Of a stretch of DNA of 12,004 nt, positions 6,133-12,004 are shown piece after piece. The DNA is from Eubacteriales bacterium (lineage in GTDB: Bacteria; Bacillota; Clostridia; Peptostreptococcales; Anaerovoracaceae), in the NCBI GenBank assembly GCA_028691625.1, contig JAQUYZ010000016.1:1-12004 (forward strand), read 5' to 3'. Every line of letters starts with the position of its first letter. Position 1 is the stretch's first letter. The position numbers were made by a program, and so were the translations under genes. The notes beneath the pieces are model-generated. The model searched no databases, was not told the origin of the DNA, and saw only the letters and a list, made by a program, of their open reading frames with translations.

Positions 6133-7311
6133 ATGAGGAAATTTCTTATTAAAACCTTCATTAAGGATTATGAAAATGTGAAGGATCCCAACGTCAGGGA
6201 AAAATACGGAAAGCTGGCAGGAGTGGTCGGCATTCTAACCAACCTGATTTTGTGTGTGGCAAAAATTACGATTGGACTCGCGGTTAACAGCATTGCGGTC
6301 ATTGCGGACGGGATCAACAATCTTGCAGACACCTCCTCCTCGCTGATCACTTTGGTCGGTTTCAAGCTGGCGTCAAAGCCGGGGGATCTTGAGCACCCTT
6401 ACGGGCATGCTCGATTTGAGTACCTGACAGGCCTTGCAATCTCGATGATCATTATTGTCCTGGGAGTCAAGCTGCTAACGACCTCCTTTCAAAAAGTGCT
6501 TGATCCGGAGCCTCTGCAGTTCAGTCTGATTACCATTTTAATATTGGTTCTTGCCATTGGCGTCAAGGTTTGGCAGGCCGTGTTTAATATACGGACGGGA
6601 GAAGAGATTCAGTCCTCCGCTTTAAAGGCTACCGGTATGGACAGCAGAAACGACGTGATCTCAACAAGTGCCGTTCTGCTCAGCATCATCGCCGGGAAGC
6701 TCACCGGGCTTCAGCTGGACGGCTATATGGGCTGTCTGGTCGCATTGTTTATCATGTATTCCGGGATTCAACTCATCAGAGAGACTTCCAGCCCGCTCCT
6801 TGGAAAGGCGCCGGATCCGGAGCTTGTCAGAGAAATTGAGAAACGGATCTGCGCCCAACAGAAGGTACTTGGGATTCATGATCTTGTTGTTCACGACTAC
6901 GGTCCGGGAAGGATTTTTGCGTCCGTCCATGTCGAAGTGGATGCCTATGGTGATCTGATTGAAAGCCATGACATGATCGATAATATCGAACGAACCATCA
7001 GCGAGGATTTAAAAATCCATCTGGTTGTGCATATGGACCCACTGGAAACCCGGGACCCGTTAACTATAGACTTAAATAAAAAATTAAGTAATATTTTGTC
7101 GAGTCTTGACGGCGTTGTCGGCTTTCATGATCTTCGTGTCGTCGCCGGCTACACCCACAGCAATATTATATTTGACATTGTCATATCGCCGGATTGCAGG
7201 CTGAAAGAATGCAGCATCAGCAGCTACGTTGAGGAGCAGCTGCAGCTGCTGGACAAAACGTATTATGTTGTAATCAATTTCGATAAGAGCTATGTTCAAA
7301 ACAATATCTGA
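6133..7311 (+). CDS. Cation diffusion facilitator, predicted Mn2+ exporter
   Basis: A 392-residue CDF-family metal/proton antiporter with about six transmembrane helices (residues 28-220) and a cytoplasmic C-terminal part. The membrane metal site is formed by NxxxD in helix 2 (N62-D66, in ADGINNLAD) and DxxxD in helix 5 (D170-D174, in MDSRND). Zn-type members usually have HxxxD at both places, so this pattern points to the Mn2+ branch. The dimerisation domain lies at about 229-302 with HMD at 300-302. A second, diverged copy follows at about 311-384, where HMD is replaced by NFD. I chose the ATG at 6133, 4-6 nt after GGGAGAG; the in-frame ATG at 6115 has no RBS and lies almost at the predicted transcription start. 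First gene of a plus-strand run. Export of excess Mn2+ is inferred from motifs. Confidence 0.9.
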   Translation: MRKFLIKTFIKDYENVKDPNVREKYGKLAGVVGILTNLILCVAKITIGLAVNSIAVIADGINNLADTSSSLITLVGFKLASKPGDLEHPYGHARFEYLTGLAISMIIIVLGVKLLTTSFQKVLDPEPLQFSLITILILVLAIGVKVWQAVFNIRTGEEIQSSALKATGMDSRNDVISTSAVLLSIIAGKLTGLQLDGYMGCLVALFIMYSGIQLIRETSSPLLGKAPDPELVREIEKRICAQQKVLGIHDLVVHDYGPGRIFASVHVEVDAYGDLIESHDMIDNIERTISEDLKIHLVVHMDPLETRDPLTIDLNKKLSNILSSLDGVVGFHDLRVVAGYTHSNIIFDIVISPDCRLKECSISSYVEEQLQLLDKTYYVVINFDKSYVQNNI

Positions 7312-7341
7312 TCGCCCGGCCGGTCAACAGGAGTAAATATC

Positions 7342-8307
7342 ATGGAAAACGAGATACCATCTGCAGCAAGTAACAAAATTGTAAAAGCGCACGTCCTTGC
7401 CTTCCTCACTATTTTCATCTGGGGAACCACCTATATCTCAACGAAGATACTTCTGGTGGAGTTTACCCCCACGGAAATCATGTTTTTCCGTTTTGTTCTT
7501 GCATATCCGGCCCTTCTTCTTGCAAAGCCGACGCGAATCCCTTATCAAAGCATACGGGAAGAGCTGCTCTTTGCCGGAGCCGGCTTCTGCGGCGTTGTCC
7601 TGTACTTTACACTCCAGAATACCTGTCTCGTTTATACGCTGGCATCCAATGCCGGAGTTCTGGTTTCTGTTGCACCGTTTTTTACGGCGATCCTTTCCTT
7701 TTTCCTGCTGAAGGGTGAGCCCCTGCATAAAAGTTTTTTCATCGGCTTCGGAATTTCCATCATCGGTATTTTTCTGATCAGCTTCAACGGCAATTTTATA
7801 TTGAAACTAAATCCGCTGGGCGATGTTCTGGCGATCTCCTGTGCCATAGCCTGGGCGGCTTACTGCATCCTGATGAAAAAAATCAGTGTGCTGGATTATA
7901 ATGTGATTCTCTGTACCCGTAAAATATTTTTTTATGGAATCATTCTTATGATCCCTGTGCTTCCGTTTTTTAACTTTCATTGGGATCTCTCCCGGTTTGC
8001 CTTTCTGCCAAACGTTTTTCATCTGCTGTTCTTGGGGCTGGGAGCCTCCGCCCTTTGCTTTGTCACCTGGAATTATGCGGTGGGGATCCTGGGCGCCGTC
8101 AGAACGAGCGTATATATCTATTTCAATCCGATTGTTACCGTCGTTACGTCTGCCTTGATCCTCCACGAACGGATCACTCCGGTCGCCCTGGTCGGAGTCG
8201 TTCTCATATTGGCAGGCCTTTATCTTTCTGAACGAAAAACCTTATGGAAAAGAAAGGAGAAGAAAAATGCAAATGATCGAATCGAAACCGGGAATCAAGA
8301 TTCTTAA
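7342..8307 (+). CDS. EamA (DMT superfamily) transporter
   Basis: A 321-residue polytopic membrane protein with two EamA repeats and about ten helices, as in drug/metabolite transporters that move amino acids and other small metabolites. The first repeat (about 17-150) has FIWGTTYISTK (25-35) and a following FFRFVLAYP segment. The second (about 155-295) starts LGDVLAISCAIAWAAYCILMKK. The C-terminal tail is strongly basic (RKTLWKRKEKK) and cytoplasmic. AGGAG lies 8 nt before the ATG, and the gap to the CDF gene is 30 nt. Its last 41 nt overlap the start of the diaminopropionate ammonia-lyase gene in another frame, which suggests translational coupling and a shared substrate. Direction and substrate are not visible in the sequence. 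Confidence 0.9.
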   Translation: MENEIPSAASNKIVKAHVLAFLTIFIWGTTYISTKILLVEFTPTEIMFFRFVLAYPALLLAKPTRIPYQSIREELLFAGAGFCGVVLYFTLQNTCLVYTLASNAGVLVSVAPFFTAILSFFLLKGEPLHKSFFIGFGISIIGIFLISFNGNFILKLNPLGDVLAISCAIAWAAYCILMKKISVLDYNVILCTRKIFFYGIILMIPVLPFFNFHWDLSRFAFLPNVFHLLFLGLGASALCFVTWNYAVGILGAVRTSVYIYFNPIVTVVTSALILHERITPVALVGVVLILAGLYLSERKTLWKRKEKKNANDRIETGNQDS

Positions 8308-9493
8308 AAATGAAAACTACCGTATTGATTCCCTGCCGGAGTTCCTGACGGAATCCGCAGTAGGACATATTCGAAAATTTCATGAGACACTGCCGAACTA
8401 TCGTGCAACCCCCCTTCTTCGGCTGGACGAACTTGCGGCAAAGCTGGGCGTGAAGCGTATTTACGTCAAAGATGAATCCAAACGGTTCGGCCTGAACGCC
8501 TTTAAGGGTTTGGGCGGAATCTACGCCGTAACAAAAGTCCTCTGCCGTGAATTGGATCTGGAGATCAGCCGGATTTCATTCACCGACCTTCAGACCCCGG
8601 AGATTAAAAATAAAATCAAGGATATCGTTTTTATCACCGCCACCGACGGAAATCATGGACGGGGCGTTGCCTGGGCTGCCAGTCAATATGGCTGCAAGTC
8701 CTATATTTACATGACAAAGGGCACTGCCCAGAGCCGTGTGGAAGCCATCAAGGCAGTTGGTGCCGAAGACGTTGTCGTTACCGATATGAATTATGACGAC
8801 ACTGTGCGGCTGGCCGCGAGGCTCGCAGAGGAAAACGGCTGGAGGCTGACTCAGGATACAGCCTGGGACGGCTATGAAGAAATCCACGAATGGATTACTC
8901 AAGGATACACTACCATGGGTGCAGAACTATTGGATCAGCTCAGACTGGACGGCATTTTAAAGCCGACCCATCTTTTTCTTCAGGCAGGCGTCGGTTCCTA
9001 TGCCGGCAGTATTCTGGGCTATTTCGCCAACCGGTTTGGCGGAGAGCCCCCCGTAACCACCATCGCAGAACCGGTCAACGTTGCCTGCATTTTTGAATCG
9101 GCATTGGCCGGCGACGGGAAGCCTCATGCGGTGACCGGCATTCAGGAAACGATGATGGCCGGTCTCAACTGTGGAGAGCCCTGTCTTACCACCTGGAGCA
9201 TCCTCCGGGATCTCACCTCTTTCTATGCGGCTTGCCCCGATTTTGTCACCGCCAAGGGAATGAGAACCCTTGCAAACCCCATTGGAGAAGATCCAAAGAT
9301 CATTTCAGGAGAGTCCGGTGCAGTAGGTGTGGGGCTTCTGGCCCTGCTCATGGAGCGGAAGGATCTGGCAGAAGCCCGCAAAATGATGGGATATGATGAA
9401 AACTCCGTCATCGTGCTGATCAGCACAGAGGGCGACACGGATCCCGTGAACTATTACGATGTGATCTATAACGGAAAATGCCCGGTTGAATAG
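8267..9493 (+). CDS. dpaL: Diaminopropionate ammonia-lyase (PLP enzyme)
   Basis: A 408-residue fold-type II PLP enzyme (YgeX/DpaL family) that converts 2,3-diaminopropionate to pyruvate and two ammonia. The PLP lysine is K80 in FGLNAFKGLGG (74-84), the family-specific form of the motif. D127 in ATDGNHGRGVAW and D197 in QDTAWDGY match the two catalytic aspartates described for the E. coli enzyme. The Gly-rich phosphate loop is GVGSYAGS (241-248). Length matches the family (about 400 residues). The ATG at 8267 follows AAAGGAG by 7 nt, inside the EamA coding sequence. In E. coli and some Clostridia the gene lies near purine or carbamoyl-transferase genes; here it pairs with a transporter instead. 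Likely role: catabolism or detoxification of diaminopropionate, feeding pyruvate to fermentation. Confidence 0.93.
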   Translation: MQMIESKPGIKILKNENYRIDSLPEFLTESAVGHIRKFHETLPNYRATPLLRLDELAAKLGVKRIYVKDESKRFGLNAFKGLGGIYAVTKVLCRELDLEISRISFTDLQTPEIKNKIKDIVFITATDGNHGRGVAWAASQYGCKSYIYMTKGTAQSRVEAIKAVGAEDVVVTDMNYDDTVRLAARLAEENGWRLTQDTAWDGYEEIHEWITQGYTTMGAELLDQLRLDGILKPTHLFLQAGVGSYAGSILGYFANRFGGEPPVTTIAEPVNVACIFESALAGDGKPHAVTGIQETMMAGLNCGEPCLTTWSILRDLTSFYAACPDFVTAKGMRTLANPIGEDPKIISGESGAVGVGLLALLMERKDLAEARKMMGYDENSVIVLISTEGDTDPVNYYDVIYNGKCPVE

Positions 9494-9503
9494 GCAGGAC
9501 GGA

Positions 9504-9546
9504 CGGCACTGTCCGGTTGAAGAATCAAGAGGATCGGCAGTGTCCG
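9504..9546 (+). repeat. Inverted/direct repeat between dpaL and the MGMT gene
   Basis: CGGCACTG (9504-9511) can pair with CAGTGTCCG (9538-9546) with one bulged T. A smaller TTGA/TCAA hairpin lies inside. The two arms also look like imperfect direct copies (CGGCACTGTCCGG and CGGCAGTGTCCGA). No U-tract follows, so it is not a standard terminator. It may reduce read-through, or process or stabilise the mRNA ahead of the next RBS. Confidence 0.4.
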
Positions 9547-9567
9547 ACAGAAAAGGAGAGGGTTGAC

Positions 9568-10032
9568 TTGGGCAATATATATTATTACGAAACACCGCTG
9601 GGAACGATTGGAATCGCGGAAGCAAACGGGCAGATAACCCATCTGTTTTTTGAGACAGAAAAATTTCAGGGGAAGGGACACGAAAAGATAGAAACGCCGG
9701 TGCTTGCGGAGGCAGCAAAGCAGCTCAGGGAATATTTCAGCGGCTGCCGCAGGTCGTTCGATCTGCCCCTCGCTCCTGCCGGAACCGAATTCATGGGCCG
9801 CGTCTGGAAAGCGCTTCAGGAAATCCCCTATGGCGAAACCCGCAGCTATAAGGAAATCGCTGCAATGATCGGAAACCGCAAGGCATGCCGCGCAGTGGGG
9901 ATGGCAAACAACCGGAACCCGATTTCCATCTTCATCCCCTGTCATCGCGTCATCGGCGCCGGCGGAGATCTGGTGGGCTATGGCGGAGGTCTTGATAAAA
10001 AACGGTTTCTTCTTGATTTTGAAAAGGAATAG
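9568..10032 (+). CDS. ogt: Methylated-DNA--protein-cysteine methyltransferase
   Basis: A 154-residue O6-alkylguanine-DNA alkyltransferase that repairs alkylated DNA by moving the alkyl group to its own cysteine in a one-time reaction. The active site is PCHRV with C125. The DNA-binding helix-turn-helix and arginine-finger region is SYKEIAAMIGNRKACRAVGMANNRNP (93-118, described by position). An N-terminal ribonuclease-like domain (about 3-70) begins YYYETPLGTIGIA. I chose a TTG start at 9568: AGGAG ends 9 nt upstream and homologues begin here. A further TTG at 9517 would add 17 residues, including the RBS region itself. It lies 74 nt after dpaL on the same strand. It is a single-domain Ogt type with no Ada-like regulatory domain visible. 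Converges on the TetR gene with a 25-nt gap and no obvious terminator. Confidence 0.92.
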   Translation: MGNIYYYETPLGTIGIAEANGQITHLFFETEKFQGKGHEKIETPVLAEAAKQLREYFSGCRRSFDLPLAPAGTEFMGRVWKALQEIPYGETRSYKEIAAMIGNRKACRAVGMANNRNPISIFIPCHRVIGAGGDLVGYGGGLDKKRFLLDFEKE

Positions 10033-10057
10033 ATGACGATTTGCGCAACTTGTAGTA

Positions 10058-10663
10058 TTACGAGCGGTGCATCTCCTGCTCAATCATCTGCTGCTTTAAG
10101 TAACCCACCGGTCCGTGCAGCGTAATTTGCTTGATCATATTGCCAAGTTCTGAAACCGGAAGGGCCATATTGTTTTCCACCAGCCAATAGGATATGATGC
10201 CGATTTGTGCAGAAGCCATATATTCCATCAAATACTCAATATTTTCGCTCTCCGGAATTTTTTCCTTACGGAACAATTCCCTTAATGTTTTCTTGATGAT
10301 AGATTTGATTTTATGGATAAAGTGAGGATCTCCGTTGGACCCGAGCAGTACCCGCAGAAATTTGCTGTAGCGCTGATAGAAGTCCAGCGGAGGAAGAAGC
10401 GCATCAATATCTTCCTCCCGGAGTATCATGACGATGATACTCTTGATTTTGCCAATCAGCTCCTCAATCAGCTCACCTTCTGTCTTTTCCAACAGGTCGT
10501 AGATATCTTTATAATACACATAAAAGGTGCCTCTGTTCAGCTGCGCCTTTTCTGTGATCTCCTTGATGCTGATCCGCTCAATTTTTTTCGCTGCGTACAG
10601 TTCAAAAAACGCATCCCGGATTCGTTCCTTTGTTTCTGATACTCTCGGGGATTCCTGATTCAT
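10058..10663 (-). CDS. TetR/AcrR-family transcriptional regulator
   Basis: A 201-residue TetR-type repressor. The N-terminal DNA-binding domain spans about 10-57, with the helix-turn-helix at ISIKEITEKAQLNRGTFYVYY (31-51, described by position), a good TetR match. The remainder is an all-helical ligand-binding and dimerisation domain resembling the C-terminal type of DhaS-like regulators (FLRVLLG, then EYMASAQIGIISYWL). AAAGGAGG lies 10 nt before the ATG. The gene is divergent from an ABC exporter with a palindrome in the shared control region. The usual model is repression of itself and of the pump, relieved when a toxic ligand binds. The ligand cannot be predicted. Confidence 0.92.
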   Translation of the reverse strand: MNQESPRVSETKERIRDAFFELYAAKKIERISIKEITEKAQLNRGTFYVYYKDIYDLLEKTEGELIEELIGKIKSIIVMILREEDIDALLPPLDFYQRYSKFLRVLLGSNGDPHFIHKIKSIIKKTLRELFRKEKIPESENIEYLMEYMASAQIGIISYWLVENNMALPVSELGNMIKQITLHGPVGYLKQQMIEQEMHRS

Positions 10664-10738
10664 TCAATCCTTGCCTCCTTTCTATTGAAAACCGACACTT
10701 GATGCAGAATTGTTGATTTTATTTTTAGTTTATTGCGC

Positions 10739-10744
10739 TATAAT
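10739..10744 (+). promoter_or_regulatory. Candidate -10 box for the ABC exporter
   Basis: A consensus TATAAT, but without a good -35 at 16-18 nt (the best TTGATT at 10713 is 20 nt away). If used, transcription starts near 10751, on the palindrome, giving a leader of about 138 nt. That leader contains one modest stem, CAGGGCA (10823-10829) with TGCCTG (10849-10854). I recognise no riboswitch in it. Confidence 0.4.
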
Positions 10745-10747
10745 TAA

Positions 10748-10776
10748 AGTATAAGACAACACGTTGTTGGGCACAA
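10748..10776 (-). promoter_or_regulatory. Candidate promoter of the TetR gene
   Basis: The minus strand has TTGTGC (10771-10776), exactly 17 nt, then TATACT (10748-10753). The -10 is one base off consensus. The palindrome at 10757-10769 falls inside its spacer, the classic place for a repressor to block RNA polymerase. Confidence 0.55.
10757..10769. promoter_or_regulatory. Candidate TetR-family operator
   Basis: CAACA (10757-10761), CGT, TGTTG (10765-10769) is a perfect 5-bp inverted repeat with a 3-nt centre. It lies within the TetR promoter spacer and 12 nt after the plus-strand TATAAT, so one bound dimer could shut both genes. It is short for a TetR site, so flanking bases may contribute. 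Confidence 0.5.
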
Positions 10777-10888
10777 TCTTTTTTTCAAATATCTGATAAT
10801 ATTTCACAGTTTTCTTATTGATCAGGGCATTGCTGGTAACCGCCACATTGCCTGCACCGTTTGTTCACAGGAAAAGGATAACAACAAA

Positions 10889-11614
10889 ATGGATTGCATT
10901 GTATTAAATCAGGTTAATAAATACTTCGGAGACAAACAGGTGCTGAAGGATGTGTCCCTGGGCGTGCCCTATGGCTGCATCTACGGCCTCCTGGGCCCGT
11001 CCGGCTGCGGCAAAACCACCACAGTCAAAATTATGGCGGGGATTTCCGAATCTACGTCCGGTGAGACTTTTGTCCTGGGCAGAAGAATGCCCCAGCTGTC
11101 ATTGATGAATGAAATCGGTTATATGGCCCAGTCGGATGCCTTGTACATGATGCTGTCGGCTGCAGACAATCTGGAATTTTTCGCAGCGATCTACGGCATG
11201 AAGAAGGAGCAGTATAAAAAAAGAATCCTCGAAGTCATGGAACTGGTGAACCTTGCCGAAGATCTCAAAAAGCCGGTGGCCGCTTATTCCGGCGGGATGA
11301 AGCGCAGACTGTCACTGGCCATGGCGATCCTTCACAATCCGAAGGTGCTGATCCTGGATGAGCCGACGGTTGGAATCGATCCCCTGCTGCGTCAGGATAT
11401 CTGGAAGGAGCTCTATCAAATGTCCGATCGCGGGGTGACGATCCTTGTCACTACCCATGTCATGGATGAAGCGCTGAAATGTCACCGGCTTGCCATGATG
11501 CGGCGCGGTGTGCTTATCGCACAGGGAACGCCTGCGGAGCTCCAGGAGAAGATCGGTGCCTCCAGCATTGAGGAAGCCTTCATTTACTATGGAGGTGACG
11601 AACATGAGGATTAA
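10889..11614 (+). CDS. ABC transporter ATP-binding protein (drug/polyketide exporter type)
   Basis: A 241-residue ABC ATPase of the CcmA/DrrA class, which powers an ABC-2 type permease at the inner face of the membrane. All nucleotide-binding motifs are intact: Walker A GPSGCGKT (36-43), Q-loop Q81 in GYMAQSDALYMMLS, signature YSGGMKRR (133-140), Walker B LILDEP (154-159) and switch histidine H190 in VTTHVMDEA. The GIDPLLRQDIWKEL segment after Walker B is typical of this exporter class. An AAGGA precedes the ATG by about 10 nt, a modest RBS. The stop overlaps the start of the permease gene by 11 nt, indicating translational coupling. Divergent from and probably controlled by the TetR-family gene. 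Substrate unknown. Confidence 0.93.
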   Translation: MDCIVLNQVNKYFGDKQVLKDVSLGVPYGCIYGLLGPSGCGKTTTVKIMAGISESTSGETFVLGRRMPQLSLMNEIGYMAQSDALYMMLSAADNLEFFAAIYGMKKEQYKKRILEVMELVNLAEDLKKPVAAYSGGMKRRLSLAMAILHNPKVLILDEPTVGIDPLLRQDIWKELYQMSDRGVTILVTTHVMDEALKCHRLAMMRRGVLIAQGTPAELQEKIGASSIEEAFIYYGGDEHED

Positions 11615-12004
11615 GGCACTGACACTTCGCATCTTGCATCAGCTGCTCAACGATAAACGGACTTTGGCCTTGATCCTGTTTGCTCCGCTGCTGGTGCTGA
11701 CCTTGATCTATTTTATTCTGGATACCACGGTCACGGATATGAAGGTGGGTGTAATCAACGCACCACAGAAATATATTGAGAACCTTTATGAAAATAATCT
11801 CACCCCGGTCCGCTGCACGGAATCGGAGGCAGTTCAGCTGCTGAAAGAGGAAAAGATCCTCGCTTCCGTTAAGATGATCAGCGGTAAAGTATATATCGAT
11901 CTGGACGGCGGCAATACCACAAAAGCAACACAGGTTCTGGCCGCCATGGAACAGGCAAAGAAAGCCATGAATCCTTCCATGGAACGTACCGATCTGAAAA
12001 CCGA
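11604..12004 (+). CDS. ABC-2 type permease, N-terminal part (3' end outside window)
   Basis: The first 133 codons of the membrane partner of the ABC ATPase; the frame stays open to the window edge. The start is an ATG inside the end of the ATPase gene, with GGAGG (11591-11595) 8 nt upstream. A short basic cytoplasmic start (MRIKALTLRILHQLLNDKRT) is followed by one transmembrane helix at about 21-39 (LALILFAPLLVLTLIYFIL). A soluble, extracytoplasmic region then begins (MKVGVINAP and onward). This layout, with a large external domain after helix 1, is typical of ABC-2 (YhgE/Pip- or DrrB-like) exporters of drugs, lipids or peptides. The remaining helices lie beyond the window. Confidence 0.85.
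   Translation, partial: MRIKALTLRILHQLLNDKRTLALILFAPLLVLTLIYFILDTTVTDMKVGVINAPQKYIENLYENNLTPVRCTESEAVQLLKEEKILASVKMISGKVYIDLDGGNTTKATQVLAAMEQAKKAMNPSMERTDLKT

Noticed and set aside
9466..10083. Open frame of 205 codons on the minus strand
   Set aside because: Antisense to the well-supported alkyltransferase gene; composition is Arg/Cys/Phe-rich shadow sequence with no domain.
10745..10888. Riboswitch in the ABC transporter leader
   Set aside because: Only one short bulged stem found; no motif of a known riboswitch class recognised.
1..12004. Mobile element, CRISPR array, tRNA or rRNA
   Set aside because: No transposase or integrase, no regularly spaced repeats, and no cloverleaf or rRNA-like stretch seen on reading both strands.

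Overview
The window looks like an ordinary chromosomal stretch from an anaerobic, Gram-positive Clostridia-type bacterium (Bacillota). The reasons are strong purine-rich ribosome binding sites (AGGAG/GGAGG), TATAAT-type and extended -10 promoters, and a gene set typical of that group: ylmH, a small TSCPD protein, a NYN/OST-HTH protein, a soluble PAS-GGDEF-HD-GYP protein and diaminopropionate ammonia-lyase. The last fits an amino-acid fermenter. Base composition looks moderate by eye. I cannot name a genus. I see no insertion sequence, phage gene, CRISPR array, rRNA or tRNA.

Layout. (1) 1-825 (+): the 3' part of a LysO-type lysine exporter, cut by the left edge. (2) 851-2958 (-): a c-di-GMP turnover protein (PAS-PAS-GGDEF-HD-GYP) followed by a small AtpZ/AtpI-like membrane protein. 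They converge on lysO at a small hairpin. (3) 3050-3154 (+): a 34-residue membrane peptide with its own promoter and strong RBS. It is divergent from the c-di-GMP gene, with a dyad-symmetric site between them. (4) 3163-3909 (-): ylmH. (5) 4089-4370 (+): a TSCPD protein with a clear intrinsic terminator. (6) 4479-5951 (-): a HAD phosphatase followed by a NYN/OST-HTH RNA-binding or nuclease-like protein. (7) 6133-10032 (+): a co-directional run of a Mn-type CDF metal exporter, an EamA transporter, diaminopropionate ammonia-lyase and an O6-alkylguanine repair protein. It starts from a near-consensus promoter. (8) 10058-10663 (-) and 10889-12004 (+): a TetR-family repressor divergent from an ABC exporter (ATPase, then an ABC-2 permease cut by the right edge). 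A short palindrome lies in the shared promoter region.

How the genes work together. The TetR/ABC pair reads as a self-regulated efflux module. The EamA and dpaL reading frames overlap by 41 nt, so they are probably translationally coupled. This suggests the EamA protein moves 2,3-diaminopropionate or a related amino acid. The c-di-GMP gene and the 34-residue peptide have back-to-back overlapping promoters and are probably co-regulated. The rest looks like housekeeping. I found no strong evidence for a wholly new multi-gene system. The best leads are the peptide/c-di-GMP divergent locus, the duplicated C-terminal domain of the CDF protein, and the coupled EamA-DpaL pair.
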